Counted from the first letter of the stretch, positions 18,727-27,730 are shown. The stretch is DNA of 64,000 bases from Marinilabiliaceae bacterium JC017 (GCA_004296775.1 RHGE01000021.1:23055-87054); one strand, 5' to 3'. Notes: generated from the letters alone by a model not told the origin. Made by a program: numbers and translations.

Positions 18727-19908
18727 ATGAAGCCACAAGCAAAAACACGTCAATATGAAATTGACTGGATCAGAATTATTTTAATTCTTAGTGTCTTTAT
18801 TTACCACCTGGGAATGATCTTTAACACCTGGGACTGGCACATAAAAAGTGATGCCCAGGTTGAAGGACTCACTTACTTTATGGATTTTTTCCATAATTGG
18901 CGCATGTCACTATTATTCCTTGTTTCCGGGGCCGGCACCTATTATGCTCTTGGAGTAAGATCCTTTAGCCAATACACATCCGAAAGAGCAAAAAAGCTTT
19001 TAATCCCTTTTATTGCCGGGATTATACTGCTTGTTCCGGTGCAGGTTTATATTGAAAAAAGCGGCCAGTACCCTTCGTTATTTCATTTCTACCCGCATAT
19101 GTTCGATGGGTCATATCCTTCCGGAAATTTCAGCTGGCACCACCTGTGGTTCATTCTGTACCTGTTCACCATGTCACTCCTGGCGATCCCTTTTATCTGG
19201 TTTTTCCGCTCCTCCCGCGGGCAGAAACTATATGCATACCTGGAGCGATTAGCCGGTTTTAAAGGCGCCCTTATCAGCCTGGCCATTCCTATTTTACTAT
19301 CCCAACTTATCTTACGTCCCTACTATCCACGAGAGACTCATTCCCTTCATGACGACTGGGCCTTTTACACCCTTTTCTTTTTTTATTTTCTTTATGGTTA
19401 CCTGTTATTATCCAATGTGGTGATTAAAAAACAGCTATTGCAACAACGACGGTTGCATTTACTCGTTGCTTTCCTTTTCACCATTGGAAAATATGTACCA
19501 GCATATCTCTTCTCTTCAGATAAAATGGTTAACACGGTCAGTGGTATATCCACCATCTTTATGAGCTGGACAATTAGCCTGGTTATATTGGGATATGCAC
19601 AAAAATACCTGCGAAAAGATAATCCCTGGCGTCCGGTTTTAAACGAGGCTATATATCCATTCTATCTGCTGCATCAACCTATCCTTATAATTGTAGCCAA
19701 CTACATCCTACCCATGAACTTTGGTATTTTAACCAGCTTTTCATTGATTATGGTGATTTCTCTGATTCTTATTATTACCGTCTACTATACCCTTGTCTAT
19801 CCATTCAATAGTGTACGCGTTATTTTTGGAATGAAACCGTTACAAAACTCAAAAAGAAAAGCACTTGCATTATCATTTGCAGGGAGAAACCATGAAAAAC
19901 AAAAGTAA
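18727..19908 (+). CDS. Acyltransferase 3 family membrane protein (MdoC/OpgC-like)
   Basis: 393 residues with about ten transmembrane helices. The N-terminal RQYEIDWIRIILILSVFIYH carries the conserved arginine and histidine of the acyltransferase 3 family, followed by FFHNWRMSLLFLVSGAGTYYA and HHLWFILYLF. The family transfers acyl groups to extracytoplasmic sugars or lipids; the closest pattern is the OpgC/MdoC (glucan succinyltransferase) group. It follows the AraC-type regulator by 103 bp and may be co-transcribed with or controlled by it. The acyl acceptor is unknown. Confidence 0.88.
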   Translation: MKPQAKTRQYEIDWIRIILILSVFIYHLGMIFNTWDWHIKSDAQVEGLTYFMDFFHNWRMSLLFLVSGAGTYYALGVRSFSQYTSERAKKLLIPFIAGIILLVPVQVYIEKSGQYPSLFHFYPHMFDGSYPSGNFSWHHLWFILYLFTMSLLAIPFIWFFRSSRGQKLYAYLERLAGFKGALISLAIPILLSQLILRPYYPRETHSLHDDWAFYTLFFFYFLYGYLLLSNVVIKKQLLQQRRLHLLVAFLFTIGKYVPAYLFSSDKMVNTVSGISTIFMSWTISLVILGYAQKYLRKDNPWRPVLNEAIYPFYLLHQPILIIVANYILPMNFGILTSFSLIMVISLILIITVYYTLVYPFNSVRVIFGMKPLQNSKRKALALSFAGRNHEKQK

Positions 19909-19985
19909 ACAGGTAGTTCGTTTTCCTTACACGCATCCCTATTTTCAAATGAGGAAAATTAAAACATCTCAACAGAACAAAATGA

Positions 19986-20016
19986 TTTGTCATTTATAAT
20001 ATGTTATCTATTTTTG
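19986..20016 (+). promoter_or_regulatory. Consensus Bacteroidota housekeeping promoter
   Basis: TTTG at 19986-19989, a spacer of 19 nt, then TATTTTTG at 20009-20016. Both elements match the consensus TTTG-N19-21-TAnnTTTG. It drives the GyrI-like gene at 20164 with a leader of about 140 nt. Confidence 0.75.
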
Positions 20017-20163
20017 GACATAGATAGCTTATACAAAAGCTATAGCTGAACCAAATCTGGGTCTTTGACAGATCCATAATACACTTGACCATATAATAAC
20101 ATACGGACTTTAGATAAAAAAAACGCTTTAATACATTTTAAGTAACCAAAAAACAATTCAAAT

Positions 20164-20700
20164 ATGAAAACACTCATTCTTATCGGCGCATTAACCGCCA
20201 TTATCCTACTCATCATAACATGGTACGGAGGGTTTAAAACCATTAAAATAAGAACAGAAAATGTCGGCGGCGAATACTTCGTTTACGAATCCTTACAAGG
20301 AGACTACAGGCAGTCTGCCAGCGCCATGGATCGCATCTACCAAGCCTTATTAAAAGAGGAAATAACAACAATTAAGGGAGCAGGCGTTTACTATGACAAT
20401 CCTCAAAAGGTAGAAAAAGCCAATTTACATTGTGAAGCCGGTTGTTTACTGGAAGCAGCAGACAAAAATAAAATAGAGCAACTAAAAGATCATTATCTGA
20501 TTAAACAACTGGAACGAAAGGAATACCTTGTCACTTCATTCCCCTACAAAAACAAACTCTCCGTATTTTTTAGCTTGATGAAGGTATACCCGGCACTTCA
20601 GAAATATTGTAAAACAAAAGGGTATACGGAAGATACGCCCGTTACTGAGATTTATGACATTCCCAGCAAACAAATACTATATCGAAAAGAGATCTTGTAA
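20164..20700 (+). CDS. GyrI-like (AraC effector-binding domain) membrane-anchored protein
   Basis: 178 residues. An N-terminal membrane anchor (residues 5-22, ILIGALTAIILLIITWYGG) is followed by a GyrI-like small-molecule-binding domain. The domain shows ENVGGEYFVYESLQGDYRQ at its start, GAGVYYDNPQKVEKANLHCEA in the middle, and EIYDIPSKQILYRKEI at the end. GyrI-like domains bind hydrophobic small molecules, and anchored stand-alone versions are widespread in Bacteroidota with unknown roles. There is no DNA-binding domain. It has its own consensus promoter. Confidence 0.85.
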   Translation: MKTLILIGALTAIILLIITWYGGFKTIKIRTENVGGEYFVYESLQGDYRQSASAMDRIYQALLKEEITTIKGAGVYYDNPQKVEKANLHCEAGCLLEAADKNKIEQLKDHYLIKQLERKEYLVTSFPYKNKLSVFFSLMKVYPALQKYCKTKGYTEDTPVTEIYDIPSKQILYRKEIL

Positions 20701-20750
20701 CAATTCTCCCCTAAAACTAATTATCGTATCTCCTCCTAAAGATAAAAATA

Positions 20751-20790
20751 CACTGCCCGAATCAACCAGTAAAAGTTGGTTCGGGCAGTG
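20751..20790. terminator. Strong hairpin after the GyrI-like gene
   Basis: CACTGCCCGAATCAA pairs with TTGGTTCGGGCAGTG (15 bp, one wobble). A T-run (TATTTTTATC) follows only on the minus strand; on the plus strand it is followed by AGGCTAATTTG. It probably ends the gene at 20164-20700 or acts as a second terminator for the converging gene. Confidence 0.6.
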
Positions 20791-20876
20791 AGGCTAATTT
20801 GTAGCAAGCTTAAGCCTTTTACTCTCTTAATAACGTGGTTCTGTGAATTTATTGCGATTCACACCAAATAAATTTG

Positions 20877-20908
20877 TAAAAAAAACATCCCGGCACAAAG
20901 GCCGGGAT
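20877..20908 (-). terminator. Terminator of the PNGase F-like gene
   Basis: CATCCCGGC and GCCGGGATG (20885-20908) form a 9-bp GC-rich stem. On the minus strand the stem is followed by eight T residues. It lies about 80 bp beyond the stop codon at 20988. Confidence 0.9.
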
Positions 20909-20987
20909 GAAACAAACTTGTTTATATATAAATAAAAAAAGAAGCCGTTTTATTAATCTATCGATAACTAATACATACCTCATCGTG

Positions 20988-22721
20988 TTATTCCATCTCA
21001 CCCAAAAGGATGCCGGAGATACTCCAGGCACTAAAGCTATTGCCGGCAGGTGCTCCAAGAGGAATTGCAACTTTTAGGGTATGTTTTCCCGGCTTCAAAA
21101 CTGGCAATGGAATAAGTTCAGGATTGGTTGCTGTACCCGGACACCAGCCAGAGCGGCTTAAGTCACTTGATGATTCACCATTCCAGAAATTACCGGAAAC
21201 AGGGTTGTATTTGCGGTGTGTGGCACAATCAGTGCGCCAGGGCGTAAAATTAAATACACAATCCCCATCAATAAATATCTCATTGGTTTTTGGATTAAAC
21301 TCGTCGCCACCGCCCCAGCCACCATGGCCAGTTGTGATATAACGCAACTGAAGGTTTTTGGCGCCCTCTGGCACTTCGAATGTAACGGTGAGGCTATCCT
21401 GTTTAAACATGGTACCATAACGTTGTCCACCCATCTCCATCACATTACAGGTGTTGAAAAGAGGTAACGAAAAACTCTTTTTCTCATTTTCCGTTTGCCA
21501 CTCATAGCTACCCGGATAGGCTTTTATGTCGAGGCTCACAATATGACCTCCCTTATCGTAGTTACCTATGAAAGCACCTACCAACACTTCGTCCTGAAGG
21601 TATGGCTTCAACGCTGTTACATCCTGCTTATAGAAGGTTGAGTCTTCCCACTCCACATTTTTTATCTTAACCCGGTCATTAAAATGACGAATACCAAAAG
21701 GCGTAAAGAAACGAACCAATTCAACCAGTGGCTCATAGTTATCAGTAAGCGTTACCCCTTGATAGTCGAGGCTATCGTTGTCATAATAGATAGGCAAAGT
21801 GTTCATCCCATCGCGTAATCCATCCCAAAATGACTGCTCGCGGTTGGTGGGAATCACAAATACCGAACCTGTACGATCGTAAGCATCTCCGTTACTGTAT
21901 TGAGTAATTTCAGCAAAAAGGGAATAATGGTCGGGTATAACCGGCAACTTCACTTTCTTCACAATTAAAGTACCACCGGCAAAATGGTATGTTTTTCCCA
22001 ATTCGGGTTCACCTACTGGTGTCTTTTCCTTACCCCAACATAGTTGTTCCTGATCAAACACACGAGTGGTAATTACCATCTTCTCCCGCTTGATATCACC
22101 TAATGCATTTCGATCAACCAATACGCCCGGATTAGCCGGTAAAAGGTTGGCTTTTGCTTTTTTGCGGTTGATTTTAATATCACTGGCAACCGTCTCATAA
22201 CTACCATTGCGAATGACACTCAACACCAAACCAGGAACTTCGCCTACGGTAGGCATGGGTGAACCTTGCAAACCGGCTTTTTCAGTGTACCATATCTCTA
22301 TTTGATTGGAGTTGATAACCACTTTGGCTTTCTTACAGGTATAACCCAATATTTTACGTGTCTCCTCCGTCAGCTCCACTTTAGGCAGCTTGTCAAAAGA
22401 GGTTTCAGCATAATAGGCATCACCATCATCGTAATTCACAGAAAACAATATGTTACGACCAGCATAATCCACATAACTGGCCGCATGGGCAAAACCGGGA
22501 ATAAGCTGTTTCACATCCGGACTATTCCGCCATATCTTAACGCTGTTCATGGCATATTCCACAAACATAGCCGGCATATCCTTTTCCTCTTCGCCGTTTA
22601 CAATTGCTTTATAGGTAACCACCCCGCTTTTAGAATACTTATCCCTGGGAGTCGCACTCATTGATCCGCAGAAGACCATCAAGCCCAAAAACAGAAGGCT
22701 TACAATTTGTTTATGATTCAT
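20988..22721 (-). CDS. PNGase F-like peptide:N-glycosidase with GLPGLI-like N-terminal domain
   Basis: 577 residues with a signal peptide (about 1-23, ending SMSATP). Residues about 30-210 resemble the GLPGLI-type beta domain (YTCKKAKV, IEIWYTEKAG). The C-terminal part carries the PNGase F signatures: YITTGHGGWGGGDEF near residue 465, FTPWRTDCATHRKYNP near 497 and SRSGWCPGTATNPEL near 522. PNGase F releases whole N-glycans by cleaving the GlcNAc-asparagine amide bond; the protein would act in the periplasm or outside. Glycan release would feed GH92 mannosidases such as those at 46381-55837, though the gene is not in that locus. A perfect -7 element (TAGTTTTG on the minus strand, 22747-22754) lies just upstream of the start. 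Catalytic residues were not mapped individually. Confidence 0.85.
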   Translation of the reverse strand: MNHKQIVSLLFLGLMVFCGSMSATPRDKYSKSGVVTYKAIVNGEEEKDMPAMFVEYAMNSVKIWRNSPDVKQLIPGFAHAASYVDYAGRNILFSVNYDDGDAYYAETSFDKLPKVELTEETRKILGYTCKKAKVVINSNQIEIWYTEKAGLQGSPMPTVGEVPGLVLSVIRNGSYETVASDIKINRKKAKANLLPANPGVLVDRNALGDIKREKMVITTRVFDQEQLCWGKEKTPVGEPELGKTYHFAGGTLIVKKVKLPVIPDHYSLFAEITQYSNGDAYDRTGSVFVIPTNREQSFWDGLRDGMNTLPIYYDNDSLDYQGVTLTDNYEPLVELVRFFTPFGIRHFNDRVKIKNVEWEDSTFYKQDVTALKPYLQDEVLVGAFIGNYDKGGHIVSLDIKAYPGSYEWQTENEKKSFSLPLFNTCNVMEMGGQRYGTMFKQDSLTVTFEVPEGAKNLQLRYITTGHGGWGGGDEFNPKTNEIFIDGDCVFNFTPWRTDCATHRKYNPVSGNFWNGESSSDLSRSGWCPGTATNPELIPLPVLKPGKHTLKVAIPLGAPAGNSFSAWSISGILLGEME

Positions 22722-22890
22722 CCTTGCAATAGTTTTTTATTTATGGCAAAACTATACAATCCCACTCGTAAGAATTACCCACTCATGTTCGGTGACAGGT
22801 GGAAATGTTCACTTGTAGTGCGGCAAATTTATTTACTGAAGATAGAAATGTGGATAATAAGGCGGTTGATTACAGATCCCGGAAAACAAA

Positions 22891-24669
22891 TCATTTATTT
22901 GATGATCTCCGATAAGGAATGGTAAAATAAAACTTAGAACCCTTATCAAGCGTTGATTCAACCCATATCTCACCTCCCAGCATGTTGACAATTTTCTTGG
23001 AGATGGCCAATCCCAAGCCAGCTCCTCCGGTGGGTGAAGAATAGTTGGTAGATACCTGTCGGAACCGATCGAAAGCATAAGCCTTAAACTCTTCCGGCAT
23101 CCCTTTACCGGTATCTTCCACAAAGAAACATACTTTTCGCTCTACAATCTCATAACCAAAGACGATGCTCCCCTTTGAGGTGAATTTAATGGCATTTGAC
23201 AACAAATTATTCAACACCTGCCTCAACATGATCGGATCGGTCTGAATGGTACATTTCTCATCGGGAAGACCTTTCCGACAGGTCAATTCCAAAGAGGCCC
23301 CTGTGGCCGACAAATGAAAAAATTCATACAGGTCATCCAGCATCTTATTCACATGCACTTTGTCTGGTTGGGGCTTCACCATGCCCGATTCTAGCTTGGA
23401 GATATCAATCAGGTTATTTAAAATATCCAATAACTGCTGTCCGCTATCAACAATCAGTTTTGAATAGCCCTGTCGTTCCACCTCCGAGAGTTGAGTCGCC
23501 AGTATGAGTTCAGCAAACCCCATGATACCATTCATCGGCGTTCGTATCTCATGGCTGATATTCGCTAAAAAAGCTTTGGTCAACCGGTCGCTTTCCGAGG
23601 CTTTATTTAGAGCAACCTGCAACTCATTGTTTATTTTCTTTAATTGCCACTTCTCTTCGTTAAGGGCTTTTGTTTTTTCTTTTACAACCTTATGCAGCTT
23701 ATTATTCAGATAGAGTGCCAAACCAAAAAAGAGCATGATAAGACTAAAAATACCGGATACGAGGTACCAAAACTTCTTACTCTGAAAAAAGTATTGTTTT
23801 TGATGAAAAATCCATTTTCCAACAATGGCATTTTGCTCCTCTTCTGTTATTAGAGCGATCCCTTTATTCAGAATAGAGACCAGTTCGGGCCAGTCATTTC
23901 GTACCCCAACGGCAAAGGGGGCATAATAACCTGCTTCCCCGGCCACCTGAAGATTAGAAAAGCCCTCCTGACTAATGTAATAGGATGATGTAGTGACATT
24001 GGTGACCATGGCATCCGCCAATCCAAAGGAAACCTTGCGCAACCCGGTAACCACATCAGGCACCAAATTTAATTGTATCTCAGGATGGTCTATGGAAATG
24101 AAATCATGCCACAAGTATTTATCTACCACCACCACCCGCATACGCCGCAAATCATCCAGAGTAAGCTCCCTAACAACATTAGAACGGGTAACAATAATGG
24201 CCTTGGCAGGAAAATAAGGGTTTGTAAAATTCATATACTCTTGACGCTGCGACGTGGAAGCCGCCAGACTATAGGCATCCACTTCCCGGCGTTTGGCAGC
24301 CGCTACAATATCCTTCCAATTATCATAGTAGAGGATTTGAAATTTCACCCCCGTCTTCTTCTCTATCAAGTCAATAAACTCAGCACCTATCCCTACGTAA
24401 TTACCAGCTTCATCAAAAAACTCCAGGGGTGGAAAGTTGGGATCGGGAGCTATACGAATGCGTCCATTATGCTTTTTTAGCCACTCTTTTTCGGCCGGTG
24501 TCAGGTTAAGTTGCCCCTCTGCAGGATTTGGCTGCAACCGCACCATCAGATCAGCCAAATACCCATATCCATTCTGACAGGGCGGTATTAGCACCTGCCC
24601 GGATAGTGGCCCGGGGGTCATAACCAGCAGACTTAAAAGCAGTAAAAGAGATCTCACAATTCCTTTCAT
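22891..24669 (-). CDS. Sensor histidine kinase with periplasmic SBP_bac_3 domain
   Basis: About 592 residues from the ATG at 24669, chosen because it begins directly with the signal peptide MKGIVRSLLLLLSLLVM; the frame is open to an ATG at 24714. A periplasmic solute-binding domain of the amino-acid-binding type covers about residues 55-290 (IRIAPDPNFPPLEFFDEAG, VGIGAEFIDLI). One transmembrane helix (about 300-322) and a coil lead to HisKA with AFLANISHEIRTPMNG (H373) and HATPase (DTGKGMP, GGAGLGLAIS). No receiver domain or response regulator is adjacent. It has the same design as the kinase at 1050 but a different sensor family. Confidence 0.9.
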   Translation of the reverse strand: MKGIVRSLLLLLSLLVMTPGPLSGQVLIPPCQNGYGYLADLMVRLQPNPAEGQLNLTPAEKEWLKKHNGRIRIAPDPNFPPLEFFDEAGNYVGIGAEFIDLIEKKTGVKFQILYYDNWKDIVAAAKRREVDAYSLAASTSQRQEYMNFTNPYFPAKAIIVTRSNVVRELTLDDLRRMRVVVVDKYLWHDFISIDHPEIQLNLVPDVVTGLRKVSFGLADAMVTNVTTSSYYISQEGFSNLQVAGEAGYYAPFAVGVRNDWPELVSILNKGIALITEEEQNAIVGKWIFHQKQYFFQSKKFWYLVSGIFSLIMLFFGLALYLNNKLHKVVKEKTKALNEEKWQLKKINNELQVALNKASESDRLTKAFLANISHEIRTPMNGIMGFAELILATQLSEVERQGYSKLIVDSGQQLLDILNNLIDISKLESGMVKPQPDKVHVNKMLDDLYEFFHLSATGASLELTCRKGLPDEKCTIQTDPIMLRQVLNNLLSNAIKFTSKGSIVFGYEIVERKVCFFVEDTGKGMPEEFKAYAFDRFRQVSTNYSSPTGGAGLGLAISKKIVNMLGGEIWVESTLDKGSKFYFTIPYRRSSNK

Positions 24670-25025
24670 AGCGGGCGTAGGATTAATGAACCAAAAATAC
24701 GAAATCCTATTCATTATTTATAACCCTCCCCATGTATAGGAAGTTCATTCTTGTATCATTTAAATAATTTAGCCGGTAGAAAAAACATACAACAAAATGC
24801 CACCTTTTCTCTAAACCGTACCCATCAACACTTTTACCTTACATTGAACAGTCAAAACATTTAAAAATACAGTTTGATCACAATCAACAAATTCACAAGG
24901 AAAGTACTTTATTTTTTTAGAAAACCAGTACTCCACCGTGATCTTTATAACCTCCTGGATTACCTCTGATAATTCATCCTCCTATCCCCAAATACCTATT
25001 CCAATACTCACTTATCAACTCAATG
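24670..25025. other. Intergenic region without recognised features
   Basis: A 356-bp AT-rich gap between the HAD gene stop and the sensor kinase start, both on the minus strand. No clear terminator, RNA or repeat was found. Confidence 0.4.
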
Positions 25026-25811
25026 TTATACGAGAACGGTTTCCCGGATCTTATTCAATACCCCATTGTTGTCGTTACTATCCGCTTCGAACCGAGCCAC
25101 CTTTTTCAGATCGGGATGCGCATTGGCCATAGCATAGCTATAATGACTTGTCTGCATCATCTCCAGGTCATTGAGGTAATCGCCAAACACCATGGTTTCA
25201 TCGGGGCTGATTCCCAGCTGTTGCTGAACCAGTTTAATGGCTTCGCCTTTATTCACGCCAAGGGGCATAATGTCCATCCACATGTCGTCCGACACACATA
25301 TCTGCAATTGATCTACAAAGGGTTTAAAATGGGGAAAACAATTGTGCTCGGCACTCGTCAAATCACAGACAGCGATTTTCAACAGGTCATCCTGTACTGC
25401 CAGCAAATCATCCACGAAATGATAACGCACGAAAAACTTCTCAACCATCTCGAAACTCACCTTGTGATTGCTCTCAACATAAGCACCATTTTTGCCGCAA
25501 AGCACCGGGAAAGCGCCATCCACAGCCCGGGCCGTGGTTACCATATCTTCTACCTGCTGGCGTGTAAATGGATTTAACATCCGGATAGCTTCACCATCTT
25601 TGATAAATCCGCCATTTTCGGCTACAAAGATGATATCATGATCCAACTCTTTAAACTCTTCGTGCAGCACATAGTACTGGCGACCGCTGGCTACCACCAA
25701 ACGTATCCCTTTGGCCTTGAGTTGTGCATAAACATGGTTAAAATCGGCAGGCAGCTCCTTGTTGGTATTAAGCAGCGTACCATCCATATCAGTCACTATC
25801 AGTTTAATCAT
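25026..25811 (-). CDS. Cof-type HAD-IIB phosphatase
   Basis: 261 residues. Motif I is VTDMDGTLL (D8 nucleophile, D10 acid), followed by the LNTNKELP segment typical of the Cof/IIB subfamily. Motif II is VVASGRQ and motif IV is VFGDYLNDLEMM, with GVNKGEAI ahead of it as the motif III lysine region. Proteins of this family dephosphorylate sugar phosphates and cofactors such as FMN or pyridoxal phosphate with loose specificity. It is transcribed alone. Confidence 0.92.
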   Translation of the reverse strand: MIKLIVTDMDGTLLNTNKELPADFNHVYAQLKAKGIRLVVASGRQYYVLHEEFKELDHDIIFVAENGGFIKDGEAIRMLNPFTRQQVEDMVTTARAVDGAFPVLCGKNGAYVESNHKVSFEMVEKFFVRYHFVDDLLAVQDDLLKIAVCDLTSAEHNCFPHFKPFVDQLQICVSDDMWMDIMPLGVNKGEAIKLVQQQLGISPDETMVFGDYLNDLEMMQTSHYSYAMANAHPDLKKVARFEADSNDNNGVLNKIRETVLV

Positions 25812-25930
25812 AATCCTGTTCTAAAATACAGCTATTATTACCACCATTGGTATAAGTGTGCAAAGGTATTGGGATTTGAGAATGTTTAATTATTTGATTT
25901 GTTAATTTTCAATAAAAACAGGGAAGAGAA

Positions 25931-26000
25931 TAGAGGTTAGAGGGTGGAAGATGAAAGTTGGAGGATAGAGGATAGAAGTTAGTGATTAGTGGATAGAAGG
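25931..26000. repeat. 7-bp purine-rich tandem array, 10 units
   Basis: Ten consecutive heptamers of the form TRGARGN: TAGAGGT, TAGAGGG, TGGAAGA, TGAAAGT, TGGAGGA, TAGAGGA, TAGAAGT, TAGTGAT, TAGTGGA, TAGAAGG. Heptameric arrays are known in several bacterial phyla; a related array lies on the minus strand at about 46201-46250. Confidence 0.8.
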
Positions 26001-26058
26001 GTTTGAATAGGTTAACTTGGAAACTTAGGAATACAAAGTGGCTTGCTACTTCTATCAC

Positions 26059-26095
26059 AAAGGCCCTGTTGATAAAAGTATCAACAAGGCCTTTT
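26059..26095. terminator. Terminator-like hairpin after the DUF6261-like gene
   Basis: AAAGGCC-TGTTGATA pairs with TATCAACA-GGCCTTT around a 4-nt loop. The stem itself supplies short T-runs on either strand. It lies about 40 bp past the stop at 26137. Confidence 0.7.
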
Positions 26096-26136
26096 CCCAT
26101 TATTAACCAACTTATACTTAACTTGATTCCCGTATT

Positions 26137-26871
26137 TTAATTCACATTTTCTGATTCTTTTTCGGCTACCCGGCGCCCCTGACGAATATTAACCGCCGCC
26201 ATGGTTTCATCAATAATGATATTAATTTGCTTGATGATGGCGGCAAATTCAGGTTTAGGATTTACCTTTTGCATCACTTCAACAAATTGAAACAAGGTGT
26301 ACAACGCATCTTTGAGTTCCAAAACCGTTTTTTGGTTATCCACATCAGACTGCTCATCCTTGGCAACCACACGCTCTTTTACGGCTGCTTTGAAATTAGT
26401 TTGAGCTTGCCGCAACTGTTCCTCAAAAAATTGACCTTCGATGACATCTACAGCCTCTTGTAGTTTAGGCTTTTTATCAATATCACCTAACAAATTATCA
26501 ATCTTAGAAGTTTCAACTGACAAATTTTCCCGTACAATTGAACCATACACCGCAATCGTTTCCAACAGCCGTTTGGCTGCCATGCGTTTTGTTTCGTCCA
26601 TACAACAGGCATAGGCCTTACAATAATAGTTCAACCCGGTTACACAGTCGTCACGCAAACCATCAGCATTTTTTACTGACATGGTTTCGATCTTAACATT
26701 TCCTTTATTCAATCCTTCATCTAATTTTTGAAGGATATTTTTCACCGGCTCAACAACCGGCAACAGACCTAAAGCAGTAACATCAAAGGTTTCTACCTTA
26801 GCAACAATTCTGGATCCTAAAACATTGCATTCATCCAATCTCAAATAAGAATAATTAAAACTATTTACCAT
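26137..26871 (-). CDS. DUF6261-like helical protein (paralog of 16432-17169)
   Basis: 244 residues from the ATG at 26871; an upstream ATG at 26898 adds nine residues that the paralog lacks. All-helical, no signal peptide. It shares with the 16432 protein the motif GLNYYCKAYACCMDETKRMAA near residue 80 and a C-terminal block LFQFVEVMQ with AAIIKQINIIIDETMAAVNI. The family (Bacteroidota DUF6261) has no known function. The conserved cysteines in an otherwise cytosolic protein suggest metal binding or packing of a helical bundle, by inference only. A 12-unit 41-bp tandem array begins about 320 bp upstream of the start. Confidence 0.75.
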   Translation of the reverse strand: MVNSFNYSYLRLDECNVLGSRIVAKVETFDVTALGLLPVVEPVKNILQKLDEGLNKGNVKIETMSVKNADGLRDDCVTGLNYYCKAYACCMDETKRMAAKRLLETIAVYGSIVRENLSVETSKIDNLLGDIDKKPKLQEAVDVIEGQFFEEQLRQAQTNFKAAVKERVVAKDEQSDVDNQKTVLELKDALYTLFQFVEVMQKVNPKPEFAAIIKQINIIIDETMAAVNIRQGRRVAEKESENVN

Positions 26872-27730
26872 GTTTTTCGGTTTAAAGTTAAAATTCAATT
26901 TCTACATGAATTTAACATTTAATTTTTATCAAACGAATGATATTAACCTATCCTACTTAACTAATCATTACCAGAAAAAACAGGAATCACGCTAAAACAC
27001 TACCTTAAAAGCCCATTACACTCTTTTTATTTATCTATAAAATTTATAATCATTCCAAATTTCAACAAATAGTTGACTTTTAAATAAATCCAATTTCAAC
27101 AAAACTCCAGTAATACAATGGCTGTTAACACCAAATTTAGCTTCCTGGCTAAATGCTCTATTGCTTCCTTTTTTCCGAAAGAATGAAAACAGTGCGCAGA
27201 GTTGCAACAGGCTTTCCGTTGGGACGGGAACGATGCGTAGAACTACAACAGGGATTCCATTGGAACGGGAACAATGCACAGAGTTGTATCAGGCATTCTG
27301 TTGGGACGGGAACGGTGCGCAGAATTGCAACAAGCTTTCCGTTGGGACAGAAAGGGTGCGCAAAGTTGCAACAGGCTTTCCGTTGGGAAGGGAAAGGTGC
27401 GCAGAATTGCAACAAGCTTTCCGTTGGGACAGAAAGGGTGCGCAGAGTTGCAACAGCCTTTTCGTTAGAACAGGAAAGGTGCGCAGAATTGCAACAACCT
27501 TTCCGTTAGAACAGGAATGGCGCACAGAATTGCTACAGGCATTCTGTTGGGACGGGAAGGGTGTGCAGAACTACAACAGGGATTCCATTGGAACGGGAAC
27601 AATGCACAGATTTGCATCAGGCTTTCCGTTAAAACAGGAACGGTGCGCAGATTTGCAACAGGCATTCCGTTGGGACGGGAATGGTGTGCAGTGTTACTCT
27701 CCTCAGAAAATAGCCCTTATAGGGACTTGC
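26872..27730. other. Intergenic region carrying a 41-bp tandem array
   Basis: This 859-bp gap lies between two minus-strand genes. About 320 bp of AT-rich DNA next to the DUF6261-like gene are followed by the array at 27192-27690. The several long frames drawn through the array on both strands arise from the repeat and are not genes. Confidence 0.6.
27192..27690. repeat. 41-bp tandem array, 12 full units and one partial
   Basis: Units begin at 27192, 27233, 27274, 27315, 27356, 27397, 27438, 27479, 27520, 27561, 27602, 27643, with a partial copy at 27684. The period is exactly 41 bp with no indels. A unit reads GTGCGCAGAATTGCAAC followed by AAGCTTTCCGTTGGGACAGA and AAGG. Units at 27315 and 27397 are identical; those at 27233 and 27561 are nearly so. 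Most units keep the palindrome-like TTGCAA and an inverted pair TTCC...GGAA or CTTTC...GAAAG. Because 41 is not a multiple of three, each unit shifts frame, which argues against a coding role. There are no variable spacers, so it is not a CRISPR array. Confidence 0.95.

Larger units (their letters stand above)
25812..26136. other. Intergenic region with heptamer repeats and a terminator
   Basis: This 325-bp gap lies between the DUF6261-like gene stop and the HAD gene start. It holds a 7-bp tandem array at 25931-26000 and a terminator-like hairpin at 26059-26095. No gene is supported. Confidence 0.6.

Noticed and set aside
25023..25577. 184-codon frame antisense to the HAD phosphatase
   Set aside because: The minus-strand HAD gene has complete motifs; this is its shadow.
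25909..26100. 63-codon minus-strand frame
   Set aside because: Its periodic translation comes from the 7-bp array and it runs through the terminator hairpin.
27192..27690. CRISPR array
   Set aside because: Units are contiguous and similar along their whole length with no variable spacers, and there is no cas gene.
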